Origin: Borrelia turicatae 91E135
GTDB taxonomy: Bacteria > Spirochaetota > Spirochaetia > Borreliales > Borreliaceae
Reading direction: 5' to 3'
Assembly (NCBI RefSeq): GCF_000012085.2
Contig: NZ_CP019366.1
Coordinates: forward strand, 1 to 33,462
DNA length: 33,462 bases
Every line of letters starts with the position of its first letter. Positions within the stretch are counted from its first letter, which is position 1. The position numbers and the translations under genes are program-made. Shown in pieces: positions 1-8,300 of the stretch. The notes under the pieces were generated by a model, which was given only the letters and a program-made list of their open reading frames with translations, made no database searches and was not told the DNA's origin.

Positions 1-32
1 TTAATTTTTAATCTTTATATAAAAACTTAAGC

Positions 33-1373
33 TTATTTATTCTTGATTTTACCAAGTTCATTTTGTAATGTTTGCGTAATAATTGCATCAAGCACACTTA
101 ATACCTTTTTAACAGCATTCACTGCTGATTCTTGAACTTTCGCAATTTCATTATTATTATTGGCATCCTTATAAGCTGCAAATTTACCATCCTTACTCAT
201 TGCCTTCAATGCAACAGCTGCTGCTAAGTCTGCATTACTTTTTGCACCTGCACCCTTATCATCACTAGTATAACCAGTAATTAGCTCTCCTGCATTATTA
301 GAATTCTTGCCACTAATATTACTATTTGCAATAGTAGCGTTTCTTATTTTATCAATCATTGTCCATGCATCTGCTTTATCTACTTCCTCAGCAAGCGCAG
401 AACCAGATCCTATACCAGCACCACCATTATTAAAACGACTCCCACTACCACCATTAAGAACAGCAAGTGCTGTAATGTTACTTGATGCAATAATAGGAGT
501 ATCATCAACTTTTCCTTGTTTAATATCTACACCAGATTCCTTTGCAATATCAATTATTGTCTTAACTCCATCAATAATAGCTTGAACACTATCCCTATCA
601 GAAATAACAGAAGCCTTGGTTTTGCTATCACTAATTTCCCCAATACTAATGTTATCACCAGTAGCATTAACTAATTTATCTACAGAGTCTATTATTTTGT
701 CAATAATTGTACTCTTATATCCGCTAACTTCAGTTGATACTTTTGTTTTAATATCTGTTAACTCGTTTTCTAATTTCTTAAGGTATTCTTTTACTTTACT
801 TCTCTTATCATCAGCGTTAATTGCTATATCAAAGTCCTCTTCACTAACCAGGCCAATAACTTGTCCACTTAAACCATCATATGCAAGGCCATAAGAAAAA
901 TTAACGATATTTGAATCATATCCTTCATCAATAATCACACTACTACCACTTTGTCCACTCATGCCATGTACAGCAGTGTCCTCAGAGAAACCCAAATTAA
1001 AGTTATATATTTCTTCTACTGCACCTTTAAGAGGGCTACTTCCAGAAAAACCACTTGCACCGCTTACACTATTATCTGTTTCTCCCTCTGTGCCCTTAAG
1101 AGTTCCACCTCCAGCAAAGCCACTTATTTTATACCATCCTGAAGTATTATTCTGATTTAAAACAATCCCATCATTGCTACTTACTCCTTGTGGTAACTTA
1201 AATTTTGAGCTATTAGAGACTCCTTCTCGATGTACACCATTCTTACTGCTAGAAGCATTTTGAACAGCAACTTTGCTAAAAACATCTTTATTTTCGGCTA
1301 TGAATTGCTCTACTAAATCACACCCGCTAAATAAAGAAGTAGTAATAATTAATAAACCTAACGGCTTTTTCAT
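33..1373 (-). CDS. Chimeric lipoprotein: novel N-terminal repeat domain fused to Vlp group II C-terminal domain
   Basis: 446 residues. A lipoprotein signal peptide ends in the lipobox LFSGC (Cys18), unlike the leaders of the other Vlp genes here. Residues about 19-83 are Ser/Asn-rich. Residues about 84-187 hold roughly four imperfect units of 20-30 residues, starting SGFAGGG (84), SGFSGSS (108), MSGQSGS (138) and LSGQVIG (168). From DDKRSKV (188-194) to the end the protein aligns by eye with the group II Vlps: [48 protein letters not shown] and VKKVLSVLDAIIT. The N-terminal helix usual in group II ([17 protein letters not shown]) is absent and replaced. A strong AGGAGG ribosome binding site lies upstream of the ATG. 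It ends without the usual [11 protein letters not shown] tail. The frame is intact over 1.3 kb, so it is probably expressed as a surface lipoprotein. I do not recognise the N-terminal domain. Confidence 0.8.
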   Translation of the reverse strand: MKKPLGLLIITTSLFSGCDLVEQFIAENKDVFSKVAVQNASSSKNGVHREGVSNSSKFKLPQGVSSNDGIVLNQNNTSGWYKISGFAGGGTLKGTEGETDNSVSGASGFSGSSPLKGAVEEIYNFNLGFSEDTAVHGMSGQSGSSVIIDEGYDSNIVNFSYGLAYDGLSGQVIGLVSEEDFDIAINADDKRSKVKEYLKKLENELTDIKTKVSTEVSGYKSTIIDKIIDSVDKLVNATGDNISIGEISDSKTKASVISDRDSVQAIIDGVKTIIDIAKESGVDIKQGKVDDTPIIASSNITALAVLNGGSGSRFNNGGAGIGSGSALAEEVDKADAWTMIDKIRNATIANSNISGKNSNNAGELITGYTSDDKGAGAKSNADLAAAVALKAMSKDGKFAAYKDANNNNEIAKVQESAVNAVKKVLSVLDAIITQTLQNELGKIKNK

Positions 1374-1410
1374 TTAAGCCTCCTCCTCTTAACTTATATC
1401 TAAAATATAT

Positions 1411-1440
1411 ATCATACTTAAAAAAAAGAAAAATATTGCC
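1411..1440 (-). promoter_or_regulatory. Possible promoter of the chimeric lipoprotein gene
   Basis: On the minus strand a TATGAT -10-like hexamer (1411-1416) lies about 40 nt upstream of the start codon. The best -35 candidate (GGCAAT, 1435-1440) is weak. The AGGAGG ribosome binding site follows at about 1378-1386. Unlike the cassettes, this gene therefore has its own plausible expression signals. Confidence 0.3.
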
Positions 1441-1614
1441 AGAAATTCTATCTCAAAAAAATAAAAAACAGTTAACATTGTGTTTACTTTCCAAAGAATT
1501 GTATTCACTTACTAATCAAAATTAATCTCATAAACTCATTTATATCTAGCTAGAAAAAGATTTAGCAGAGCTTGTTTACTTATTTTGGTACATATAATTT
1601 ACTAAAATATAAAA

Positions 1615-1652
1615 AAGGAATACTTCTCTTGTATAGGAGAAGTATTTTCCTT
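1615..1652 (-). terminator. Terminator-like hairpin after the left-arm group II cassette
   Basis: AATACTTCTC (1619-1628) pairs with GAGAAGTATT (1637-1646), extended by AAGG/CCTT. On the minus strand it is followed by a run of T (1609-1614). It matches the AGGAAAAC...GTTTTCCT element found after every group II and III cassette in the right arm, including the preceding AAGTCATTT motif. Confidence 0.65.
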
Positions 1653-1679
1653 AAATGACTTGATTATTTAGTTTGACTA

Positions 1680-2410
1680 TTTACTTAGTAACAATAACAT
1701 TGTTCTGCAACATTAGTAGATCCCTTAACACTATTAACATTCGCAGCTCCAATCGCTAATTGCCCAGCATAATTATTATTACCAACAACAACACCATCGG
1801 TCTGAGAATCTTTTATCTTGTCAATCATTGCCCATAGATCTTCTTTTGATACCTCATCTACTAACTTTGCAGAAGCACCCTAACCCGCATTATTACCTCC
1901 AAGTGCATCAGTGGCAGTATTAGCAACAACATTTACGGCATTACCAGCTTCAATATTTACTCCAGATTTTTTGATACATCAATAATTTCTCTTACATTGT
2001 CAATAACAATTTTACATCAGCAGCATTGGTAGGCACTGCTGCATCACCTGCATTAGCATCAGCCCGAGCATTACCAATGTCAGCACCATCATTAGTTACA
2101 CCAGATAATTTGATTACAGAGTCAATTAGTTTTGCAATAACATCACTAGCACTGTTAATTGTAGCCTCAACCCCTGTAGTATCAGCATATGGCGTAGAAG
2201 TTATGTCTTTCGCTAAAACTATCTAATTTATCCTTAGTAGTTGCAAGTCCATTTGCCTATCGTCTTAAAGTGTTCTCCTACCTTACATTTTTTATCACCA
2301 GATTTAACAGCTGTAAGTCCAAAAGTATCACCAATAGCATTACCAAAAATGCTAAAAATCTCTTGAAATCCTTAACCTATTTTGACAAGTGAATCAAAAA
2401 AAGTATTCTT
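1680..2410 (-). pseudogene. Broken Vlp group II cassette
   Basis: Read on the minus strand, this starts at TTTGATTCACTTGTCAAAAT, the DNA for the group II FDSLVKIG helix. It continues with recognisable blocks: [18 protein letters not shown], the ADTTGVEAT region, and DLWAMIDKIKDS. Stop codons and several single-base indels break the frame. It has no start codon or signal peptide of its own. It directly follows a truncated group I pseudogene, so the normal I-hairpin-II spacer has been deleted here. It could only serve as a donor of short segments in gene conversion. Confidence 0.8.
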
Positions 2411-3372
2411 ATTCTACTGCTCCTAATAACTTATTGACTGCAGTTACTCCTACTCCTTGTGATGCTTTGTCATCATTCATTATTATTCACAGCTAATTTA
2501 CCATCTTTAACTAATGAGCGTAGGGCTATTCCTCCACTCACCACACTTACTAACGCTGCATCTTTTGCTAAATTAGCCGCTTGACCCCCTTTAGCAAAAG
2601 AAATTGCACTTGTATCCGCAGTTGCATTAGCTCCTACTGCTGCATCAATTTCTCCTGATTTAACAATAGCTGCTAATATTTCTTTACCCACTACTATTAA
2701 TGCTGCTTCTGGTCCCACATTCCCTCCTGCAGCACCTGTAGATAAAACCTTATCTCCATTTTTGTCATCAGTTCTTTCTACGTTTGCGGTATTGCTACAT
2801 TACTTTTTTTTGGCTCTTCAATTTTTTGTGTCTTAGCTGTATCCACTATTCCTTTCAATGACTTAAGGGCTCTTTTTAATTCATCTGTAGCTGCTGATAC
2901 TCCTTATTGATTACTTGTTGCCTCCCCCACTATCTTGCCATCACCTATTTCTTTTAAAGACTCTAAATGACCTTTTAATGTGTTTAAAGTAGCCTTAGCT
3001 GTATCAACTAAATTCTAATTGAACTTTTTAATACATCGTCTTTATCAACACCTGCTGTTGACTTTTTTGCTACTTGTTCCAATTCATCTGATGCTTCTCC
3101 AAATTCCTTACCTAAAGCAGTAAAATAATCTCCTACGTCATTTTTAGTTGTATCTTTAGTTACTCTTAATCCTAATGTATCTGCTATTAAACCCATAAAT
3201 GCATAAAAGGCGTCCTGCGCTGTCCTTTCCATGTGCATCATTACTTCACTTAAACTTCGTCCTTCCTGTAGCTGCTTGACAATCCTTACCTGCTTGTGGT
3301 TGTTAACCACTGCCACAGCTAAGAAGTAAAAATAAAGTCATCAATAACGCACTTTAAAGTAACTCTTTTCAT
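2411..3372 (-). pseudogene. Broken Vlp group I cassette
   Basis: The start region at 3372 has the standard AAGGAGGCACGTAATAATG context and a leader matching [14 protein letters not shown]. An extra A after about ten codons shifts the frame, and CAA has become TAA just after the lipobox region (GSG, stop). Later blocks are group I: SLSEVMMHMERTAQDAFYAFMGLIADTLGL-like (in pieces), a KDTTKNDVGDYFTALGKEFG region, and ALRSLVKDGKLAVNNNE near 2473-2530. It ends abruptly in the NKLLGAVE segment, where group II sequence takes over. Several open pieces survive (2473-2718 and 3008-3316). Confidence 0.85.
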
Positions 3373-3381
3373 TATTACGTG

Positions 3382-3540
3382 CCTCCTTTTTGCTCAGAGG
3401 GGCAAGGTGGTTAAAAAAATTTGAATAAAAAAAGCTAAGAACATAAATACTGTAATCTTGTAGAGACTAAATACAATAAGACAATTGCAGATATTAACTA
3501 TCTCTAACAAATAATTAAATAATTTTGTAAAAAATGACTA
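3382..3540 (-). repeat. bdr-vlp linker repeat, left-arm copy
   Basis: About 160 bp between the bdr terminator and the group I start, reading on the minus strand. It is a diverged copy of the linkers at 12415, 14786, 16977, 20511 and 25256. It shares TTGTTAGAGA, the GTATTTAGTCTCT block and a CTTGCCCCTCTGAG tail before the ribosome binding site. No reading frame is supported. Confidence 0.6.
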
Positions 3541-3546
3541 AAAAAT

Positions 3547-3567
3547 AATTGACAGAGGGTCAATTAA
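3547..3567 (-). terminator. bdr terminator
   Basis: TAATTGAC (3547-3554) and GTCAATTA (3560-3567) form a perfect 8-bp stem with a 5-nt loop. On the minus strand it is followed by six T (3541-3546). It lies just after the bdr stop codon at 3590, and the same element follows other bdr copies. Confidence 0.8.
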
Positions 3568-3589
3568 AGAAGGGGATAGGTAAATAAAT

Positions 3590-4066
3590 TTACTTTGCTA
3601 ATAATGACATTAATGCTAAGAATATTCCTATATTAAGTGTAATAAGGGTACCAAACATCCAATTATGTAGTCTTGATGTACTCTTAAATTCAGATGCAGT
3701 TTTATCAAGTTTATTATCAAGCTCCACCCTATTAATTTCCATATCTTTTCTAACAAGAAAAACCTCATTTTTAACACTATCAATCTTGGTATTAAGATTA
3801 CTCTCAACAGTATTGATTTTGGTATCCAGGTCTCTAATATCAGATTTTAAGGTTGTCTCAACCCTTTGAATCTCAGCTTGTAAAAGAGATTCAACTTTTT
3901 CAAGCTTAAGGTTAAAAGTAGTCTCTAAATACTCAATGTCTTTATAAGTCAGTTCATTTTTATAATATCTATAAGATAAATCAATAGCAATATCTCTATT
4001 AATACCAGCTTTAGTAAGTTCAGCTATAACCATTTGTTGAGTAATAACGGGTTGTGCAAGTCCCAT
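3590..4066 (-). CDS. bdr: Bdr family protein
   Basis: 158 residues. The N-terminus MGLAQPVITQQMVIAELTKA and the RDIAIDLSYRYYKNELTYKD block are the conserved Bdr head. It continues with a coiled-coil-like segment of short KIN/KID repeats (about residues 80-105, few copies compared with the right-arm genes). It ends in a hydrophobic segment (LHNWMFGTLITLNIGIFLAL) that should be a single membrane anchor. Bdr proteins are Borrelia-specific, probably inner-membrane proteins of unknown function, and the repeats vary in copy number. A conserved promoter-like pair lies at 4087-4115 and a terminator at 3547-3567, so it looks like an independent transcription unit. Confidence 0.9.
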   Translation of the reverse strand: MGLAQPVITQQMVIAELTKAGINRDIAIDLSYRYYKNELTYKDIEYLETTFNLKLEKVESLLQAEIQRVETTLKSDIRDLDTKINTVESNLNTKIDSVKNEVFLVRKDMEINRVELDNKLDKTASEFKSTSRLHNWMFGTLITLNIGIFLALMSLLAK

Positions 4067-4086
4067 AAAAATCCCCTTGTATAATT

Positions 4087-4115
4087 ATTATATAATATGT
4101 TAAGTATTATAGGAA
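4087..4115 (-). promoter_or_regulatory. bdr promoter
   Basis: On the minus strand TTCCTA (4110-4115) and TATAAT (4087-4092) are separated by 17 bp. The same arrangement precedes the other five bdr copies in the window. The -35 box is far from consensus, but the -10 box is perfect. Confidence 0.5.
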
Positions 4116-4119
4116 CCTA

Positions 4120-4508
4120 ACTTTAATAAAATGTGCTTTAAGAGTACGAGTACCCAAAGTCAATAACATATATGCTTGCTGACAGACTATCTAATAAATC
4201 ATCATCACTCTTACCATCTCCTTTATAATTATAAATATCAGATATAGCTACTTACTTGAATAATCCATAATACTAAGTTTAAATGTAGCAAATGGTTCTA
4301 TTAACGTAGTAATTCTAGTAAATTTATTACTTATAGGTTTAATTGGTACAATCCTAAACTTATGACTCATACGTGCTCTAGGGTTAAGAAATGTTTTGGT
4401 CACATTCCCATATCCAGAAGTGTTATCCCTATCTTCAACATAAAGTGTTAGGTCTATTTTCTTTAGTGTATCAAAAAGCTCAAATGCAGTCTTACAATCA
4501 ATCTGTTG
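4120..4508 (-). pseudogene. Decayed phage/plasmid-type conserved fragment upstream of bdr
   Basis: Minus-strand copy of the fragment at 13769-14170. It opens after a stop at QQIDCKTAFELFD, and continues through EDRDNTSGYGNVTKTFL and RARMSHKFRI to IMDYSSK. There one base is missing (near 4250) and the frame is lost; the other frame then reads ISDIYNYKGDGKSDDDLLDS. It has no start codon. I do not recognise the family with confidence; it may derive from a cp32-like prophage gene. Confidence 0.6.
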
Positions 4509-4565
4509 TTAAATGATTGCTATCAATACTATTTAAACCTGAGTATTATTACATATAGTAAAGAA

Positions 4566-4598
4566 GGAAAACAATTCTTATGAAGAGAAGGGTTTTCC
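4566..4598 (-). terminator. Group II/III-type 3' hairpin
   Basis: GGAAAAC (4566-4572) can pair with GTTTTCC (4592-4598). With the adjacent CATTTGAGG motif it is the minus-strand copy of the element that follows right-arm group II and III cassettes. The T tract is poor, so it may be more a recombination landmark than a strong terminator. Confidence 0.5.
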
Positions 4599-4642
4599 TC
4601 AAATGACCTTATTATTTTGTTTACTTATCTTTTATTATTTAT

Positions 4643-4676
4643 TTAGTAGTAGCATGTTGAATGGTACTAGCTTCAC
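4643..4676 (-). pseudogene. 3' remnant of a Vlp group II cassette
   Basis: On the minus strand about 34 nt encode EASTIQHATTK-stop, the decayed last residues of a group II tail (EASTTQPATTK elsewhere). The rest of the cassette is gone. It sits between the group I-type hairpin and the group II-type hairpin, exactly where a full group II cassette stands in the other modules. Confidence 0.65.
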
Positions 4677-4706
4677 TTTAACTCCTTATCTTTACTTACA
4701 AAATAT

Positions 4707-4743
4707 AGAAGGCAGAATAAAATTATCTATAAGATTGCCTTCT
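4707..4743 (-). terminator. Group I-type 3' hairpin after the group IV pseudogene
   Basis: AGAAGGCA (4707-4714) and TGCCTTCT (4736-4743) pair. It is a diverged copy of the perfect hairpins at 18325 and 26641. It lies about 70 nt past the end of the group IV frame on the minus strand. Confidence 0.55.
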
Positions 4744-4812
4744 ACTCTTACCTTTAAGTAATTATTACTTATCAAAAGTTATTCCAATGAATAATTTAAA
4801 CACCACACTATA

Positions 4813-5868
4813 TTAATTTGTAGGTTTTACTACACTACTAGAATCTTCTTTTATGCAATCATCAATATCTTTTAAACATTTATCAACTGTTCTTCTTATT
4901 GTAGATATAATCTCATTTACAGTCTTACTAACTACTCCTATTAATACTGCATTTATTCCATCTTTTGGTGCATGATTAGCAGCAGTTGCCAATTTACCAC
5001 CCTTAGCCATTGCCCTTAATGCTAAACCAGCTGATATTGCCGATGCATTTGTTTGAACATGAGTAACATTTCCGTTACTCTTATTAGCAATTGCAATGTC
5101 ATAAGCATTCTTTGCTACATCAATATTGCCAGCAGCATCACCTTCATCCTTAACTGCCTCAATTGCTGCTAATATATCTGCACCGCTTGCTGCATTTAAT
5201 GCCACATTGGCTCCTTTTAATGCATTCCCATCACAACATTACCAGTATCACCGAACAGCTTTCCAACTGCTTTAGAATCAGCGATCTTCTTATCAGCAGT
5301 TCCTTTTGGATCAATCTTAGCATACTTTACTGCTTCATAGATTAAGTTAATCCCTTCAACAAGACCCTTCACACTTGCAGTATCTGCCGGTTCCGCACTA
5401 TCATCATCAGTACCATTAGCATTACCAACTTTACCATCAACAGCCTCCTTAAGCGTCATTAATTTTACTTGTTCATTCAACTATCTTTTTCAAGATATCA
5501 ACTACTTTAGTAATTGTAGTCTCAGCTTTGTCTTTTATTAAATTAAACTGTTCATTTCCCTTTAGCTCTTCTAATTTAACTTTAACTAATTGTACTGCTT
5601 CTCCAAGCTTACCCAATTGTTCTCCCACTTCTTTCTTAGTTGTATCTGCAGTAAGACCAAGTACTCCTTTTAGTAAGTTTCCAAAAGAAACAAAAGCATC
5701 CAAAAACAATTGTCTTGAGCTTGAAATTACTGCACTTAAACCTCCAACCCCTTGTTGCTCTCCTCCTGCTGTTCCAGGATTACCTGAGTTTACTGCCCGT
5801 TGACCACTGCCACAGCTAAGAAGTAAAAATAAAGTCATCAATAATGCACTTAAAGTAATTCTTTTCAT
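4813..5868 (-). pseudogene. Frameshifted Vlp of a distinct group (group IV)
   Basis: It starts at 5868 with an AAGGAGGCACGTAATAATG context and the leader [19 protein letters not shown] (lipidation Cys19), followed by GSGQ. The mature part is unlike groups I-III: SRQLFLDAFVSFGNLLKGVLGL, then TTKKEVGEQLGKLGEAVQ. Two frameshifts split it into three pieces. One lies near 5475 after DILKKIVE, the next piece reading EQVKLMTLKEAVDGKVGN. The other lies near 5215, the next piece reading NALKGANVALNAASGADILA. The C-terminal piece has [16 protein letters not shown] and IISTIRRTVDKCL. Corrected, it would be about 350 residues, normal for a Vlp. Two single-base errors in the assembly could also explain it. 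Confidence 0.85.
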
Positions 5869-6014
5869 TATTACGTGCCTCCTTATTAACTCAGCAGGGC
5901 AAGATAGTTAAAAAAGGAATAATTTTTACAAAACAAGTCAATACTCACAAAAACTCATACATCACAATAAGAATTACTATATATTATTTAAATTACAAAG
6001 ATAAGAGAATTGAT

Positions 6015-6422
6015 ATGAGTAACCTTACAAGGTTAATACTTCTCAGCACATTACTTTTGTACTGTTGCAAATGATATAATATAAGTATAAAACCTACTAA
6101 TGCTCAGTCACATAATAGATCTAAGAGGAATTTGAATAATTTACCAAATAAAACTGACTAAACACAAAAAATTTACTCTATCTGATGATAAACAGAAGAA
6201 ATTTAGCTATTTAAAGCATGCATTGAATCAGATAATTAACAATTACAAAATTAAATTGGTGGATACAAAGATGAAAGTAAGAGCAAATACACAAACTTTC
6301 TTGACTGGCTTAACGAATACAAACAAAAAAAAAGAAGTGAAAAAGACAATGGTAAAACTTTTACTCAATATATCAATGATGCTATTGATTATAAATCGAA
6401 CAGTTTTTTAAAGGTATTATGA
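6015..6422 (+). pseudogene. mlp: Mlp-like lipoprotein pseudogene
   Basis: ATG at 6015 opens a lipoprotein leader, MSNLTRLILLSTLLLYCC, but a stop follows one codon later. Beyond it the reading resumes as KPTNAQSHNRSKRNLNNLPN, then after another stop as KFTLSDDKQKKFSYLKHALN. A one-base shift near 6270 leads to DESKSKYTNFLDWLNEYK and FTQYINDAIDYKSNSFLKVL-stop. The leader, the basic S-x-R-K-R linker and the F-x-x-WL and YI-x-x-AI motifs resemble Mlp lipoproteins of cp32-type plasmids. The match is by eye only. At least two stops and one frameshift make it inactive. Confidence 0.55.
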
Positions 6423-6544
6423 ACAGTATGTCCTACAAAAATACTAATAAAGGGATATTTGAATATCTTAAAATAAAGCTTTCAGGAGAAAAATCATGTA
6501 GCAGAACTTACAGTAAATTAGCAATAAAAATAAGGAGATTTGTT

Positions 6545-6634
6545 ATGAAGAAAATCAATTTTATTTTAATGCCGGCATTATTAATTAATAGTTTAAATCA
6601 ATTTAATAATAAAAATGATGATAACTCATCATAA
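6545..6634 (+). CDS. Orphan 29-residue ORF with leader-like N-terminus
   Basis: ATG at 6545 follows AAGGAGATTTGTT, a good ribosome binding site. The product begins MKKINFILMPALLINS and continues into Asn/Asp-rich LNQFNNKNDDNSS. It looks like a lipoprotein leader of the Mlp kind in which the lipobox cysteine is missing, followed by the start of a hydrophilic tether that stops early. It is most likely the front end of another decayed lipoprotein gene rather than a functional peptide. Confidence 0.3.
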   Translation: MKKINFILMPALLINSLNQFNNKNDDNSS

Positions 6635-6722
6635 TGAAATTAAGAAAGCATATTTAAAAAAAGAGATCTAAAATAGTAAAGCAAAAAACACCTTATAAAA
6701 AATAAATTAAACTTATTACTAA

Positions 6723-6956
6723 AATGATCAAAGTAATGCATCAAATAGACAATTGATTCATAGAGGAGAAGAAATTAAATTTTGCGGAGTAATACTTACA
6801 AAAACCATTAAACCTGTACACTTTAGAGGAGAAACTACTTTGCAAAATAATTTCATTTTAAGGTCATCTTCAGTTACATTTTTATGTAATTTCCAAAAAC
6901 TATCAAATATCTATATAAATCTCTTGACATATCCTAACTCAAAACCAAGCAAATAA
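6723..6956 (+). pseudogene. Orphan open frame, unrecognised
   Basis: A 77-codon stop-free frame opens after a stop at 6720. It reads NDQSNASNRQLIHRGEEIKF, then CGVILTKTIKPVHFRGETTL and LCNFQKLSNIYINLL. The first ATG is at 6753 and has no good ribosome binding site. I do not recognise it. It may be a gene fragment; the surrounding sequence is decayed. Confidence 0.25.
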
Positions 6957-7048
6957 CCGATGCTTTGATGTTTAATATCAATCTATTCAAAGAATATATT
7001 AAACTCATAAACCTATCACCTCAAACAAGGTACAAAAAATATTCAAAA

Positions 7049-7465
7049 TTACAAAATTAAGTATATATAAGAAAGCCTCCCCTTAAAGAAACTTTTCTTC
7101 TCATAAAATAGGAAGCTTGTATTTACTAACAAAGAATACTTAAAAGGTTCATCAATAACTACATATCCAAAAAGATTTGGTTACCTTTAACTATATTTAA
7201 GCTGTTCTTATATTAAAAAGATGGCAAAATATTTTATTACTTCCAAACTAAACTCTCTCTTTATTAAATACTTATTAAGTAAGCCAATCTAATACTCTAT
7301 AGTTTCAAGCTTTGATTTCCCTCCAAAATAATCAAGTATACTGGATTTATCATTCTATGATTATAACAAAAATATATCTATTATCTCTAAACTATCAAAA
7401 GGTGCCTTATGTTATATCATATTCTTATATATTTTCAATACTTCTGCAATATTACTTAAATTCAT
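7049..7465 (-). pseudogene. Possible decayed ORF on the minus strand
   Basis: One minus-strand frame from ATG at 7465 reads MNLSNIAEVLKIYKNMI, SSILDYFGGKSKLETIEY, IGLLNKYLIKREFSLEVIKY and FGYVVIDEPFKYSLLV, interrupted by about eight stop codons but needing no frameshift. The pieces have protein-like composition. In sequence this A+T-rich a stop count of that size is only slightly below chance, so the call is weak. I see no other feature in 6957-7600. Confidence 0.2.
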
Positions 7466-7616
7466 TTTACTTATTATATTGATTGTATTTTACATTATTA
7501 ACATTCTATGTTGATTATTTATCATAATAAGTCAAAAACTAAAAACCTACAACACTATTAACAAAAATGGCTTTACCATACAAAAAATATGGCACTATTA
7601 AAATTAAAAGTCAAAA

Positions 7617-7666
7617 TTTAAGCCTTTGTTAACAATGCTCAAAAGATTTGCTAACAAAGGCTTAAA
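7617..7666 (-). terminator. Long inverted repeat downstream of the partition operon
   Basis: TTTAAGCCTTTGTTA (7617-7631) and TAACAAAGGCTTAAA (7652-7666) form a perfect 15-bp stem with a 20-nt loop. It lies about 80 nt past the end of PF49. A second small palindrome (CTTAAAA/TTTTAAG, 7661-7676) overlaps its right arm. It is placed to end the operon transcript, but the T tract is imperfect and the loop is large, so a binding or replication site is also possible. Confidence 0.45.
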
Positions 7667-7747
7667 AACTTTTAAGCTTGACCAACATAGGATGGGATTT
7701 AAATGCCCACACAATTAATATTAAAATACATTAAAAATCAAATAAAA

Positions 7748-8284
7748 TCAATTGTTTTTTAAATTTCTATATCTGATTTTCAACTGTTCTAAAATGTTCC
7801 CTTCATTACTAAAAATCTCTTCTAAAAGAAAACTTGTAAATTCAGAATTTTTCTTATAAAATTCATATGCTTGCTCTGTTTTAAGTTGAAAACGCAACGG
7901 CTTTATTGGATTTTTTTTCGATTTTTTACTGGTAACTTCATTTGATTTGATACTTTTATAAACATCTACTACTCCCCTTTGTTTAATATCATTTATACTT
8001 AAATCACCCCTTAATACATGTTCATATATTTTCAAATATGAATATGCTTGTGTTTTTTTAATCAAAAATTTATTGATAAACGCCTCAAAACTTTTATATC
8101 CGTCAATAAGGTAAAGATTTTTGGTTTTTATATTGTATAAAATTTCCATTATTTGAATTTTATTTTCAATGTCATTGATCATACTTTTCCTTAAAGCGAA
8201 CTTATAATTCTCATATTCTTCCTCTTGCGAAATGCGCATCAAACCCTTTTCCCTATCATTTAAAACAATTATATTTTTTGACAC
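7748..8284 (-). CDS. Plasmid partition protein, PF49 family
   Basis: About 178 residues, last gene of the four-gene Borrelia plasmid maintenance operon. Features include a basic N-terminal half with LYNIKTKNLYLIDGYKSFEA and FLIKKTQAYSYLKIYEHVL, the latter a likely helix-turn-helix-like region, and a coiled C-terminus. The family is known to be needed for stable plasmid inheritance together with PF32; its exact role is less clear. I place the start at GTG 8284, eight bases after AAGGAG (8293-8298). A TTG two codons further upstream is in frame but sits too close to that site. A 32-bp palindrome lies just upstream of the ribosome binding site. Confidence 0.85.
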   Translation of the reverse strand: MSKNIIVLNDREKGLMRISQEEEYENYKFALRKSMINDIENKIQIMEILYNIKTKNLYLIDGYKSFEAFINKFLIKKTQAYSYLKIYEHVLRGDLSINDIKQRGVVDVYKSIKSNEVTSKKSKKNPIKPLRFQLKTEQAYEFYKKNSEFTSFLLEEIFSNEGNILEQLKIRYRNLKNN

Positions 8285-8300
8285 TTGCAAAACTCCTTAA

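Noticed and set aside
1-32. Plasmid telomere at the window edges
   Set aside because: No terminal inverted repeat or recognisable Borrelia telomere boxes at either edge; both edges appear to be arbitrary cuts, and the right edge cuts the thyX remnant.
6957-7600. tRNA or other structural RNA in the gene-poor stretch
   Set aside because: No cloverleaf-like pairing with TTC-x-A-x-x-C or similar conserved elements could be seen; only A+T-rich sequence and one weak decayed frame.
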